Assembly: GCF_009865385.1 (NCBI RefSeq)
Contig: NZ_WWJT01000748.1
Span: forward strand, 1-64,000
Direction of reading: 5' to 3'
Length of the DNA: 64,000 bases
Origin: Streptomyces sp. SID486
GTDB lineage: Bacteria > Actinomycetota > Actinomycetes > Streptomycetales > Streptomycetaceae
Shown here: positions 24,743 through 33,803 of the stretch, in pieces
How positions within the stretch are numbered: position 1 is the first letter of the stretch
Layout of the letters: each line of letters opens with the position of its first letter
Program-made: the position numbers and the translations under genes
Notes under the pieces: generated by a model
Seen by the model: only the letters and a program-made list of their open reading frames with translations
The model's database searches: none
Told to the model about the DNA's origin: nothing

Positions 24743-26026
24743 ATGAAAGCCCTGCACACATCCGACTGGCACCTGGGCCGCACGCTGCAGCGCCGCTCCC
24801 GGGACGCCGAGTTCGACGCTGTCCTGGCCGAGATCACGGCCATAGCGGAGGACGTGCAGCCGGACCTGATCGTGCACAGCGGTGACCTGTTCGACTCCTA
24901 CCGGCCCGCGCACAAGGACGTCCTGCGCGCGATGCGCTGCCTCAATGGCCTCGCCAGCATCGCCCCCACCGTGGTCCTGGGCGGCAACCACGACTCCCCC
25001 GAGTTGTTCGACCTGCTGAGCTACGTCTGCACCCTGCGGCCGTACGCCGGCCAGGATCGTCTGTGCTTCGTGCACAGCCGTGGCGACAGCGACCCTGGGA
25101 CGGTGCTCGACTTCGCCAGCCGCGACGGACGCGAGCGGATCCGCCTTGCTGCCCTCCCCTACGTGCACCCCAACCGCTACCTGCATCTCTTCCCCAACTT
25201 CGGGACCACCGAGGGGGCCTACGCGGCTGGCCTGCGCACCCTGCAGGACGGCCTGCTCGCCCGGCTGCGCGACGGCTACGCCCCGGACCGGGACGTGCTG
25301 CTGTTCACCGCCCACCAGTACGTGGCCAGCGCCGTCCCCGCGCAGAGCGAACGCATGTGGGAGGCGCGCGAGCCCTACGCCACCGACCCCGCCGCCCTGC
25401 CGGCTGTTGCCTACTGCGCGCTGGGCCACATCCACAAGCCGCAGCCGGTCGGGACCGGCCGGCTGCCGGCTCGCTACGCCGGCAGCCCCCTGCAGATGGA
25501 CTTCGGCGAGAGCGAGGAGACCAAGAGCGTCACCGTCGTCGAAGCGGGGCCCGGCCGGCGCACCCTCATCACCCCGCACACCCTGCACGCCGGACGGCGC
25601 CTGGCCCATTTCCACGGCACCCTCGAGGAACTGCGGGCCGACGCGGACCAGTACAGCGGCGTCTACCTCAAGGCCGTCATTTGCAGCGACGAGCCCGTCC
25701 TCCGGCTGGGGGACAAGGTCGCCGAGCTGGTGCCCCAGGCAATCGTGGTGAGCATCGAGGAGGACTGCGCAGCCACCCGCACCAGCGCCCTCACCAGTGC
25801 TGACGCGTCCGAGGACGGCACCGTGGACCTCACCGCGACGTTCGGCAGCTACCTCGCCGACCGCGGCACCCCTGGGCAGAGCGCCGACGAGGTGGTGGCT
25901 GCCTTCGCCGACCTCCTCGCCGCGCCGGAGTCCACGCTGCCCGCCTCCCCCGCCGAGCAACTCCTCACCGAGGCCCTCGCCACCCCCTGGACCGGCACCG
26001 CCGGCAGCCGAACGGAGACGGCATGA
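24743..26026 (+). CDS. sbcD: SbcD-like Mre11-family nuclease subunit, 427 aa
   Basis: All five metallophosphoesterase motifs are in order: D8 and H10 (TSDWHLG), D48 (HSGDLFD), N82-H83 (GGNHDS), a histidine in FTAHQYV near 193, and GHIHKPQP near 228-235. This is the two-metal active site of SbcD/Mre11. The capping region and a C-terminal helical segment that should bind the SbcC coiled coil follow. With SbcC it forms an ATP-regulated exo/endonuclease that opens hairpins and processes blocked DNA ends, in the cytoplasm. It overlaps sbcC by 4 nt (ATGA). Streptomyces chromosomes usually carry an sbcDC pair; placement here within accessory cassettes suggests a second, possibly defence-associated copy, which I cannot check. 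Confidence 0.95.
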   Translation: MKALHTSDWHLGRTLQRRSRDAEFDAVLAEITAIAEDVQPDLIVHSGDLFDSYRPAHKDVLRAMRCLNGLASIAPTVVLGGNHDSPELFDLLSYVCTLRPYAGQDRLCFVHSRGDSDPGTVLDFASRDGRERIRLAALPYVHPNRYLHLFPNFGTTEGAYAAGLRTLQDGLLARLRDGYAPDRDVLLFTAHQYVASAVPAQSERMWEAREPYATDPAALPAVAYCALGHIHKPQPVGTGRLPARYAGSPLQMDFGESEETKSVTVVEAGPGRRTLITPHTLHAGRRLAHFHGTLEELRADADQYSGVYLKAVICSDEPVLRLGDKVAELVPQAIVVSIEEDCAATRTSALTSADASEDGTVDLTATFGSYLADRGTPGQSADEVVAAFADLLAAPESTLPASPAEQLLTEALATPWTGTAGSRTETA

Positions 26027-29000
26027 AGATCGTCAGCCTGACCTTCTCGGGCCTGCGCAGCTATCCCGGCACCTGCGGCCCGCTCGACTTCACCGGCAAG
26101 AGCCTCGTCGGCATTCTCGGCGACACCGGCGCCGGCAAGACAAGCCTCCTGGAGGCCATCACCGCCGGCCTGTACGGCAGATGCTCCTGGACCGACCGCG
26201 CGGCTCAGCTGCGGGCCGACGACTCCCCAACGATGATGATCGACCTGACGTTCGCCGTGGACGGCCGTCAATGGAGGGTGCATCGCGTCTTCCACGAGAC
26301 CCGCCCCACCCAGGCACGGCTGACCGGCCCGGACAACAAGAACATCGACGGCGTGCGCGCCGTCGACGACGCCATCCGTAGCCTCATCGGCATCGACTAC
26401 GCCACCTTCCACTCGTCCGTTCTTATCCCGCAGGGCCGCTTCGGCGAACTGCTCAACGCCAACGACGCCGAGCGCACCCGAATCCTGAAGTCCATTTTCG
26501 GCGTCGAAGAGCTCCACCGAGTCCGCCAGCTCGCGCTCGATGCGGCCTCGCACCTCAACGAGCTGCTGCACCAGGCGGAGCGGGAGAACGACCGGCTGCA
26601 CGAAGATCCGCGGGCCCAAGCGGTAAACGCACGCGAACGCCACGACCAGGCCCTTGGTGTCGCTGCCGACCTCGACAACCGCCGGTCCCAGCTGCGTCGG
26701 CTGCGCACCGAGGCTGCCCGGGCCAAGCAGCACGCCCGCCTCAGCGCGGGCGCCGCCGCCGCGCTCCAGGAGCGCCGTATCAGCGACTATCACCGCACCA
26801 CGGAAGCCGTGCAACAGGCTCAAGCTGAACTGCAGCGTCTAGAGGACAAAAACGCCGCAGCCGAAAGCACCGCCCAGGCCGACCTCGAAACGGTCACCTC
26901 CCAGCAGAACGAGGCGGACTCCGCGGGGCTGGCCGCCGCGGTTCTGGCAGCGGCGGCCCAGGTGCTCAGCGACGTGCCCCGTCGGCTGACCACTCTCGAA
27001 CAAGAGGAGAGCGCGCACACCCGGCTCCTGACCGAACTCGAGACCGAAGAGGAGGCACTGTCCCGGCGCGCCGCCGACCTGGACGACGAGGACCGGCGGG
27101 CCGACGCCCTGCGCAGCCGCGTACGGGATGGTGAGGACGAGGCAGCCGACGCCGGCGAGACTCTGCAGATGCTGACGGACGCCGTCCGCGCCGGCGTCGA
27201 GGCAGCCGGCGCACTGGCCCAGCAGCGGGCCGCCCAGGCCACCACCGACCACAAGCTCACCGCGCTGCTGCAGGCACCCCCGGCCGACACGCTGGACGCG
27301 GCGCGGACCGAACTACGTCGTGCCCAGGGCATGCTGGAGGACACTCGGCGCAGGGAGGCCGCGCACGCGGCGGGCAGCGGCCTGGTCGCCGGAGACGGCT
27401 GCCCTGTCTGTGTGCAGCCGCTTCCCGGCAATTACCGGCCACCGCAGCCACAGGACGCCGATACCCTCGCGCGAGCCGAGACGGCGGTAGAGGCAGCCAT
27501 GGCCGCGCTGACGGCCGCCGAGCGGGAGCACACCCGTCACACCCACGAAGTCGAACTGCTCCGAGCGGCCCTGAGCGAGCAGCGGCGCAAGGTGCAGCAG
27601 GCCACCGACCGGCTGCAGGCAGCCCTGCCCCCGCTTCACGCACACGCCCTGCGGCTGGCGGCCCAGACGGCTCATCCCCAGTCGGCGACGTATGCCAAGG
27701 AGGTGGAGGACACCGCCGCGGCCGCGTTCTTCGCCCTCGCCGACCCCGCCACACCGGCGGACCACCGGGAGGCGGCGCTGCACGCTCTGCTCGGCGAGCC
27801 CCGCGACCGGGTCACGCAACTGCAGGAGACAGTCGTCGCCGGCCGAGCCGAGCTAACGCAGGCAGAGACCGCCCTGGCCGCCAAGCGGGCCTCGCTGACG
27901 GCGGACACCCGCGCGGCGGACCGGAGCCGCACGCAAGCACAGCAGGCCCAGCACCATCTGGCAGAAAGGCGGCTCAGTGTCCTGGCGAGCCTGTCCTCTC
28001 TGCCCGGGCCGATCCGCGCGCATCTGCCCCAGCAACCCGACCTCCCGACAGCGCATGATCTGGAGGCCGCCACCCAGGCCGTCCGGCAGGAGCAGGACCG
28101 TCACGAGGAACTGGCCGAACGGCACGCGGAACTGCGCACGCTGCTGCAATCACTGCTGGCCGAGCGGGAGAAGCTGGCCGAGCGTAGACGCTGTGAGGTC
28201 ACCGAACCCCTGCACCGTCTGGAGGCCGGACTACACCGGTGGGCAGACAGCGCGCGCAGCGCAGCCGAGCTGATCGAGGAAGGACAGCGCCCGGCACTCA
28301 CCCGCCCTCACGGAACCGGTGATGCAACAACCACCCAGGAGTACGCCGCCGCCCTTGAAACGTTCACCACGCGGCTGCTGGCATCCCTCGACGAGCACGA
28401 AACCGTCGCGCGGGCGGCCATGGCAGACCTGGCCGCCCAGCTTGCCGTGCACGCCGACGCACTGGCCGCCACCTACCCCTGCATCGCCGCCGCGCTGGTC
28501 GCCCCCGGCACGGACCCCCTGGGCCCCGAGTTGCTGGACAGCCTGACCAGCCAGGCCGGAACCCTCCGCAGCGAGGCCGCCCGCGCGCTGCGGGAAGAGC
28601 AGGACGCCCTGTCCCAGATCCCGCATAAGGACCGCCTCATGACGGCGATCGACGCCGGACAGCGCCAGAAGGCCGCATGGCAGACCGTGGCCGCGCACCT
28701 AACGGACGGAAAGTTCCCCGGTCACCTCACCGACCTGCGGACCCGCGCGCTGCTCGCACACGGCAGTGAGCTGCTGCAGCAGTTGTCCGGAGGACGGCTG
28801 GGCTTCGCCGACAACTTCGACATCGTCAACCTCGGAAGCCACAACCGCCGCAGCTCGCGCACCCTCTCCGGCGGCGAGACCTTCCAGGCTTCCCTCGCCC
28901 TATCCCTCGCCCTGATGGAAATGCACAGCCGCAGCGGCACCCGTCTGGAGAGCCTCTTCCTCGACGAAGGCTTCGGCACCCTGGACACCGCCGCCCTCGA

Positions 29001-29205
29001 CAGCGCCCTGCAGGTCCTGCGCACCCAGGTCGGCCCCGACAAGCTGCTCGCCGTCATCAGCCACCTGCGCCCCGTCGCCGAGACTGTCAACGACGTCCTA
29101 TGGGTGGAGAAGGATCACCGCGGCTCCCGGGCCCGCTGGCTTACCGCGGCCGAGCGCGACTCCCTCGTCCGCGACGACCTGTACAACCTGACGGACCCGG
29201 CATGA
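26023..29205 (+). CDS. sbcC: SbcC-like Rad50-family ATPase subunit, 1060 aa
   Basis: N-terminal Walker A GDTGAGKTS at 33-41 and a Q-loop segment IPQGRFGELL, then two long coiled-coil arms (about 180-450 and 480-900) flanking a zinc hook CPVC at about 460-463. The C-terminal half has the ABC signature LSGGETFQASLALSLAL near 948, Walker B SLFLDEGFGTLD near 978 and the H-loop VISHLRPV. This is a full-length SbcC/Rad50. It works with the SbcD product, using ATP-driven conformational change to license cleavage of DNA ends and hairpins. The stop is followed by a lower-GC stretch with an HNH gene, so the transcript probably ends there. Confidence 0.95.
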   Translation: MKIVSLTFSGLRSYPGTCGPLDFTGKSLVGILGDTGAGKTSLLEAITAGLYGRCSWTDRAAQLRADDSPTMMIDLTFAVDGRQWRVHRVFHETRPTQARLTGPDNKNIDGVRAVDDAIRSLIGIDYATFHSSVLIPQGRFGELLNANDAERTRILKSIFGVEELHRVRQLALDAASHLNELLHQAERENDRLHEDPRAQAVNARERHDQALGVAADLDNRRSQLRRLRTEAARAKQHARLSAGAAAALQERRISDYHRTTEAVQQAQAELQRLEDKNAAAESTAQADLETVTSQQNEADSAGLAAAVLAAAAQVLSDVPRRLTTLEQEESAHTRLLTELETEEEALSRRAADLDDEDRRADALRSRVRDGEDEAADAGETLQMLTDAVRAGVEAAGALAQQRAAQATTDHKLTALLQAPPADTLDAARTELRRAQGMLEDTRRREAAHAAGSGLVAGDGCPVCVQPLPGNYRPPQPQDADTLARAETAVEAAMAALTAAEREHTRHTHEVELLRAALSEQRRKVQQATDRLQAALPPLHAHALRLAAQTAHPQSATYAKEVEDTAAAAFFALADPATPADHREAALHALLGEPRDRVTQLQETVVAGRAELTQAETALAAKRASLTADTRAADRSRTQAQQAQHHLAERRLSVLASLSSLPGPIRAHLPQQPDLPTAHDLEAATQAVRQEQDRHEELAERHAELRTLLQSLLAEREKLAERRRCEVTEPLHRLEAGLHRWADSARSAAELIEEGQRPALTRPHGTGDATTTQEYAAALETFTTRLLASLDEHETVARAAMADLAAQLAVHADALAATYPCIAAALVAPGTDPLGPELLDSLTSQAGTLRSEAARALREEQDALSQIPHKDRLMTAIDAGQRQKAAWQTVAAHLTDGKFPGHLTDLRTRALLAHGSELLQQLSGGRLGFADNFDIVNLGSHNRRSSRTLSGGETFQASLALSLALMEMHSRSGTRLESLFLDEGFGTLDTAALDSALQVLRTQVGPDKLLAVISHLRPVAETVNDVLWVEKDHRGSRARWLTAAERDSLVRDDLYNLTDPA

Positions 29206-29397
29206 CCCTCGTCATATTTCATGCACCGAATTAATGGTACTTGAGGCGCCATTTGAGATCGACACCTGAGCCTACCTGGCGTAATCCCTTCAATACATGT
29301 TACTGAATCCCATGTAGAGCTCTGGTGACAAAGATGATTCTGGAGGTTGTGGCCACAATCCCGGGGTCATCAACCTAACGTGATTAGAGGGATTCAT

Positions 29398-30381
29398 ATG
29401 AGCGAGCCTGCCTGCTTGCACCACGAGTGTCCACGAACCGTCTACTACCGGGGTCTGTGTTACCGCCACTATCGAGAAATCCTGGCCGCGCGCCCTGCAG
29501 AACCCAAGCGCCGAGCACCACGCCGCCCCCGTCAACCACTCACCTGCCCTGCATGCGGCTCAGATTTCAAAGGCACCTACGCGCAGTACACAGCCGTCGA
29601 ATCCGGTCGACTCGCCTACTGCTCACGAACATGCCAGAAGTCGGCCACACGAATGGCCGACGTAGTTTGCTCGCGGTGCGGAACGACATTCCAGCGAAAC
29701 CCGACGAGAATCCCTGCCTCAGGGGTCGTCTACTGCGGCATTGTGTGTCGAAATAAGTCCGGCAGCACCCGCCAAGGCGCAGTGGTTCCCTGCGAGGAGT
29801 GCGGTAAGGAACGTTACCTGAGTCCGTCGCTGGTAGGTGTGCGGCGTTTTTGCTCAACCAAGTGCAAAAGTGCGAGCCGCCAAGTTGAATGTGTCTGCAA
29901 ACGGTGCGGCAAGGTGACAAAGCGGAAGAGTTCGCTCGCCACCATCTACTGCTCCCGCGAATGCGCGCTGGCGGCTAAGCGGGAGGAAGCACGTGGTTCT
30001 CTCAACCCCGACGGCTACCGGATGATCTCACAGGGTCTCGGAAATTCCCCTAAAGGAGAGCACCGCATTGAAATCGAAAAAATCCTCGGCCGCCCCCTAC
30101 TCCCGACCGAGCAGGTGCACCATGTCAACGGGGTCAGGCACGACAACCGCACCGACGGACCGCTAGTGATGGACGAACGAGGGCGACTCCGGTCCGGGAA
30201 TCTCGAACTGTGGTCACATGCTCACCCACGGGGCCAAGAGATAGGCCCGAAGCTGGAGTACGCGCGTGGCTTGCTAGCCTTGTACGGAACACAGGAAGAG
30301 CGCGAAACTTATATGGCATTCCTGGAGTACGTAGTGAACGCTGAAGGTGCGGAACTGGCTGAGGACACCCGATCTGTCTGA
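29398..30381 (+). CDS. HNH endonuclease-like protein with multiple zinc fingers, 327 aa
   Basis: ATG at 29398 with AGAGG upstream. The N-terminal 195 residues contain a series of CxxC/CxxxC units (CPAC, CSRTC, CSRC, CGIVC, CEEC, CSTKC, CKRC, CSREC), which should bind several zinc ions as tandem ribbons. Residues 203-280 have the HNH pattern of phage-type homing endonucleases: NPDGYRMIS, EHRIEIEKILGRPL, VHHVNGVRHDN and NLELWSHAHP. It is probably a DNA-nicking or cutting enzyme with zinc-finger DNA recognition. Base composition is markedly lower in G+C than the neighbours, and the gene stands alone between sbcC and a gene remnant, both signs of recent transfer, perhaps from a phage. Confidence 0.88.
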   Translation: MSEPACLHHECPRTVYYRGLCYRHYREILAARPAEPKRRAPRRPRQPLTCPACGSDFKGTYAQYTAVESGRLAYCSRTCQKSATRMADVVCSRCGTTFQRNPTRIPASGVVYCGIVCRNKSGSTRQGAVVPCEECGKERYLSPSLVGVRRFCSTKCKSASRQVECVCKRCGKVTKRKSSLATIYCSRECALAAKREEARGSLNPDGYRMISQGLGNSPKGEHRIEIEKILGRPLLPTEQVHHVNGVRHDNRTDGPLVMDERGRLRSGNLELWSHAHPRGQEIGPKLEYARGLLALYGTQEERETYMAFLEYVVNAEGAELAEDTRSV

Positions 30382-30660
30382 CCGGCGTCGGCTGCCTCAT
30401 GCAGGGTGGCGCCCAGGCGGATCAAGAACCGCATCAGGTTCGCCGCGTGATGGGAGTAGAAGTTGAGGATCTCCAGTTGCCGGGTGTCGGGGATGTGCTC
30501 GTAGTCGGTCAGGAGATCGGGGTCGGCGGCGACGGGACCCGACCTGCTTGACCTCCGAGACATGGATGAGCGTGGTGGGGTCGCGGGAGAGGACCGCGTC
30601 GACGCAGGTCTTGAAGATGTGGATGCAGTCCTCAATGCCGGCCTCGTACCCGGCAGTTCA
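30380..30660 (-). pseudogene. Frameshifted gene remnant
   Basis: On the minus strand, good protein sequence (AGYEAGIEDCIHIFKTCVDA, then LSRDPTTLIHVSEVK) ends near 30545 and resumes in another frame (ADPDLLTDYEHIPDTRQLEI, then HHAANLMRFLIRLGATLHEA) to about 30380. Only the C-terminal end of a protein is left, with one frameshift. I do not recognise the parent family. Confidence 0.6.
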
Positions 30661-30726
30661 GCCCCGATTGTCAGACCCTCCCCGTAGCGTTGTGAGTCCT
30701 ACTCGCGGCGGCTGCGGGGAGCCCCC

Positions 30727-31935
30727 ATGGACGACGAGCTTCAGATCGACAGCGATCAAGAACTCTTCCGCAACCCCGTCTACTACGAACCTGCCGGCCG
30801 CGCCCTCGACCTGGACCGCCCCGACCTCGGCGTCCCGCAAGGCCAAGACCTCCTGAACGTGCTCCTGCGCATGCGAAAACGTGTCCCCGTCGAAAAGCGA
30901 GGGCTCATCTGCCCCGAGTGCCGGGACCTCCGCGGCCGACGCGTCCCCATGTACCTCGTCCAGCGTGACGGCGTATGGCTTGCCTCCCACTACCGCAAAC
31001 CGGGGGAGAAGCCCATCAGCCACGAGTCCGACGAGCACCTCGCCCGCAAGGAACGCGTCGCGAAGGACTCCGAAGATCACGGCTTCCACGCCGACATCGA
31101 GTCGCAGACCGCCGACGGGCACGCGCGCCTCGATGTGCGCATCAACGGCGCCAACGGCATCGTCCTCGGCTACGAGCCTCAGCTGAGCGCCCAGACAGCC
31201 CGCGGAATGCGTGCACGGGAGGCGTTCCGGCGCCGCGGCGGTATTCAGCCGGTCTGGGACTTCGCCGACCCCGACCACGCAGGCATCGGCACCGTCCCTT
31301 ACGTCCGCACGCCCAACCTGCCGGCCTCCGTCATCCGCGTGCAGAAGAACCCCATCGCGGTCCAGGACGGCAACTTCGTCCTGGAGGAGGGCCAGTGCAG
31401 CCAGAACGGTTCGCTCACCCGGTGCCCGGAGAAGCCCTACGACCCGGAGAACCCCACCGACGCCGGGTACTGCGGGGGCTGGCACCGCGTCCTCATGCCC
31501 GCCCATCAGTCGAGCACCTTCACAGGGGAAGGCGACCTGACCCTCACCCGGTTCATCGTGGAAGCTGCAGCCGGTGAGCGGATCCCGTTCCAGCGGGGCG
31601 GCCACCACGGTTGGCTCCCCGCACAGCAGTGGCAGCAGTACCTCGAGGCGAACGGACCCGCCCTGGACGACAAGGAGTGCCAGCCATCCGTACGACAGGG
31701 GGACCGGCACGACAGGTGTACCGAGGACCGTCCGGCTTCGGAGGTGCGGGCTGAACCGAAGCAGAGACGTGGCAGCCGCGCAATCGTTCTTGAGTCCCGC
31801 CCTCGGGAAACCGAGGCCGCCAGGGTTCCGCTCGACGCGTCGGGTCAAGCGATCCCGCTTCGGCTGCGGTCAGCCCGCAAGCCTTCCAGGACCCGAAGGG
31901 CTCCCCGAGCACTTATCGTGCCGCAGGAAGCATGA
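30727..31935 (+). CDS. CoiA-like nuclease-fold protein, 402 aa
   Basis: ATG after GGGGA. A CPEC pair at 62-65 opens a small metal-binding segment. The region 99-180 then follows the competence-protein CoiA pattern: HESDEHLARKERVAK, ESQTADGHARLDVRI (D136) and GYEPQLS (E150-x-Q152), followed by an Arg-rich helix and PVWDF. In the family this is a restriction-endonuclease-like fold whose usual third motif is ExQ. Residues 190-300 have further Cys/His, and the C-terminal 100 residues are basic and irregular. Actinomycetes lack classical competence, so a DNA-processing or defence role is more likely. The gene lies between two remnants. Confidence 0.75.
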   Translation: MDDELQIDSDQELFRNPVYYEPAGRALDLDRPDLGVPQGQDLLNVLLRMRKRVPVEKRGLICPECRDLRGRRVPMYLVQRDGVWLASHYRKPGEKPISHESDEHLARKERVAKDSEDHGFHADIESQTADGHARLDVRINGANGIVLGYEPQLSAQTARGMRAREAFRRRGGIQPVWDFADPDHAGIGTVPYVRTPNLPASVIRVQKNPIAVQDGNFVLEEGQCSQNGSLTRCPEKPYDPENPTDAGYCGGWHRVLMPAHQSSTFTGEGDLTLTRFIVEAAAGERIPFQRGGHHGWLPAQQWQQYLEANGPALDDKECQPSVRQGDRHDRCTEDRPASEVRAEPKQRRGSRAIVLESRPRETEAARVPLDASGQAIPLRLRSARKPSRTRRAPRALIVPQEA

Positions 31936-32098
31936 GGCGTGATCTCTCGGCCACCGTTGACCGCTCTCGCAGCGTCACCTGATGCCAGAGGCCCCTGCCC
32001 GGTTCGGACGGGGGATGTCGTGTTTCCGCCTGACATATCAGTCCCTGGTGCCACAGTGGGCGCAGCACACCTATCACCCCTTTTCCGAGGAGCCGACC

Positions 32099-32560
32099 GT
32101 GGCCCAGAGCACCACCTATCGCACCAGCACTAAGCAGGACACCCTCGCCGACCACGTTGCAGAGTTCCTCAGCCGGGTCTCACGCGTACTCCGGAACTTG
32201 GCCGACTCGGCTGACTACGCGGCGAAGATGGTGCGGAAAGCGGACGCGGCACGGCGAAGCTGAACCGGCATCACCCAGGTAGGCCAGCAGACGTGCTCCG
32301 CGCGCGAGACGATCAACCGCGCCCTCACCGCCCTCGTGTGCGCCGGTCTCGCCATCGTCCGTTTCCACGTTCCCGGCCTGCGCTGGCACCGCGGACTCAA
32401 AGCCCGCGCCACGATGGAGGCCTTCTTCCGCCACCACATCCCCGCCAAGCGGCCCACCGGGGGCGACGGCCTGTTCGCCGCGCTGTGCGGCACGCTCCGA
32501 GACGAGTTTTCGGAGCTAACGGACGTCATAGAACACAAGAGCCCGGTGCACCGGCCGTGA
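32099..32560 (+). pseudogene. Small gene ending at 32263, with in-frame continuation to 32560
   Basis: A GTG at 32099 with GAGGAG upstream opens a 54-aa frame, helical and basic at its end (KMVRKADAARRS), which stops at TGA 32261-32263. The same frame continues without another stop for 98 codons: an RETINRALTALVCAGLAIVR segment resembling a winged helix, then a compact tail. Either a longer gene was split by a nonsense mutation, or a small gene precedes the fragment of another. The end overlaps the 3' end of jetD tail to tail by 35 bp. Confidence 0.45.
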
Positions 32561-33803
32561 TGTCGGCCAGCAGTGCGGGAAGCAGATCCTCCTCGTAGAC
32601 CGGCACGGAGTGTTTGCGCATCACGGGTACCAGGTGGTCGTCCCAGGGGGCATCCGAGCCCTGCAAATGCAGGACGTCAGTGCCCTCGGGGACGGCCGCG
32701 AGGTAGTCGGCTGCGCCCATCCGCCACGCAACCGCGGAAGGTGCTGCAGCCAGGAGGGCACGCATGTGTGCCAGGCCGGCCTGGTCGAAGTCAGCGCGGA
32801 CGGCGATGTTCCATCCGGTGTCCGCCAGAGCACCAATGGCTTCGCATTCCCGTTGGGATGGTGTGCCGGCGGTGCAGATCACCCGTGGTCTCACGAGGTT
32901 GTCCCGGGCCAAGGCCTCCGTGCTGGCTGCGGCCAGCACGGAGGGGTTCTCGGTAACGAAGACCCACGTGCCGGTGGTCTCGGGAGGCTCCCAGTCGATA
33001 TGGGCCAGCTCGCGGGGCGGCAGGGTGAATGTCGCACCGGGCGGGATCCGCCACCCCCGGGGCGTGACGCCGGTGATGATGAGCCCACCGAGCAGATCGT
33101 CGCAGTCCACCCCCAGACGTGCCCAGCCCGAACGCACGGGGGTACCAGAGGATCCGGTCAGGGCCAGCACGAGTGCGGGCAGCGCGCCCGTATCAAGGGC
33201 GTGGGGATTGCCGGATACCAGGAGGCGGCGGTCGATACGCCGCCCCGGCGGAGGCAGTCGCGCGGCAACCTGCAGCGCCTGGCTTAGCAGTTCGGCGGGA
33301 TCCGGCGCATTGAGCAGGCGGGTAACCCATCCCAAGGTGCGCAGGCGGGTGAAGACGGTCTCTGGGGCGACGAGATCGCGGACATGAGCAGGTAAATCAG
33401 CGGCCTTGCTTTCGAGTTGAGCGCGGATACGGTCGGCCGCGACGGCCTGTTGGGTACGGCGGCGGGCGTTTGCCGCCAACCGTCGGTTGCAGGCGTGGGC
33501 TGCGACGGCCCCGGGGGTAAGGCGGGGGCCGCGGGTGGCCAGGGCAGCGGTCAATCGTTCCAGGCTGACGCGGCGGCTTTGGCCCGGTTCCAGGGGCCGT
33601 CCGTCGATGAGACCGGCCGCTGCGGCGCGCTGTACTGGTTCTGCGGGCACCGCCACTGTCACGGCGGGACCGCTGGTGAGGGACTCGTCTCCGCGCCGGT
33701 CGGCCACGGCCGCCAGGGCCTTCCACAGCCAGGCGAGTTCGGGGCTGAGCAGCGGGGCCAGATCGGCACCGTCGCATGCTCCCTCGCACAGGACGCAGCT
33801 CAT
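32526..33803 (-). CDS. jetD: JetD, TOPRIM-like nuclease of a Wadjet system (DUF2399), 425 aa
   Basis: ATG at 33803, overlapping the jetC stop by 4 nt. The C-terminal third shows the TOPRIM-like core of the family: FVTENPSVL with E285, a strand and turn VICTAGTPSQ at 308-317, and VRADFDQAGL with the acidic DFD at 338-340. A late acidic helix VYEEDLL follows at 402-408. The N-terminal 240 residues are helical with a CxxC near the start. In Wadjet systems JetD is the nuclease that cleaves circular DNA after the JetABC condensin-like motor has extruded a loop, which restricts plasmids. Confidence 0.9.
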   Translation of the reverse strand: MSCVLCEGACDGADLAPLLSPELAWLWKALAAVADRRGDESLTSGPAVTVAVPAEPVQRAAAAGLIDGRPLEPGQSRRVSLERLTAALATRGPRLTPGAVAAHACNRRLAANARRRTQQAVAADRIRAQLESKAADLPAHVRDLVAPETVFTRLRTLGWVTRLLNAPDPAELLSQALQVAARLPPPGRRIDRRLLVSGNPHALDTGALPALVLALTGSSGTPVRSGWARLGVDCDDLLGGLIITGVTPRGWRIPPGATFTLPPRELAHIDWEPPETTGTWVFVTENPSVLAAASTEALARDNLVRPRVICTAGTPSQRECEAIGALADTGWNIAVRADFDQAGLAHMRALLAAAPSAVAWRMGAADYLAAVPEGTDVLHLQGSDAPWDDHLVPVMRKHSVPVYEEDLLPALLADITAGAPGSCVL

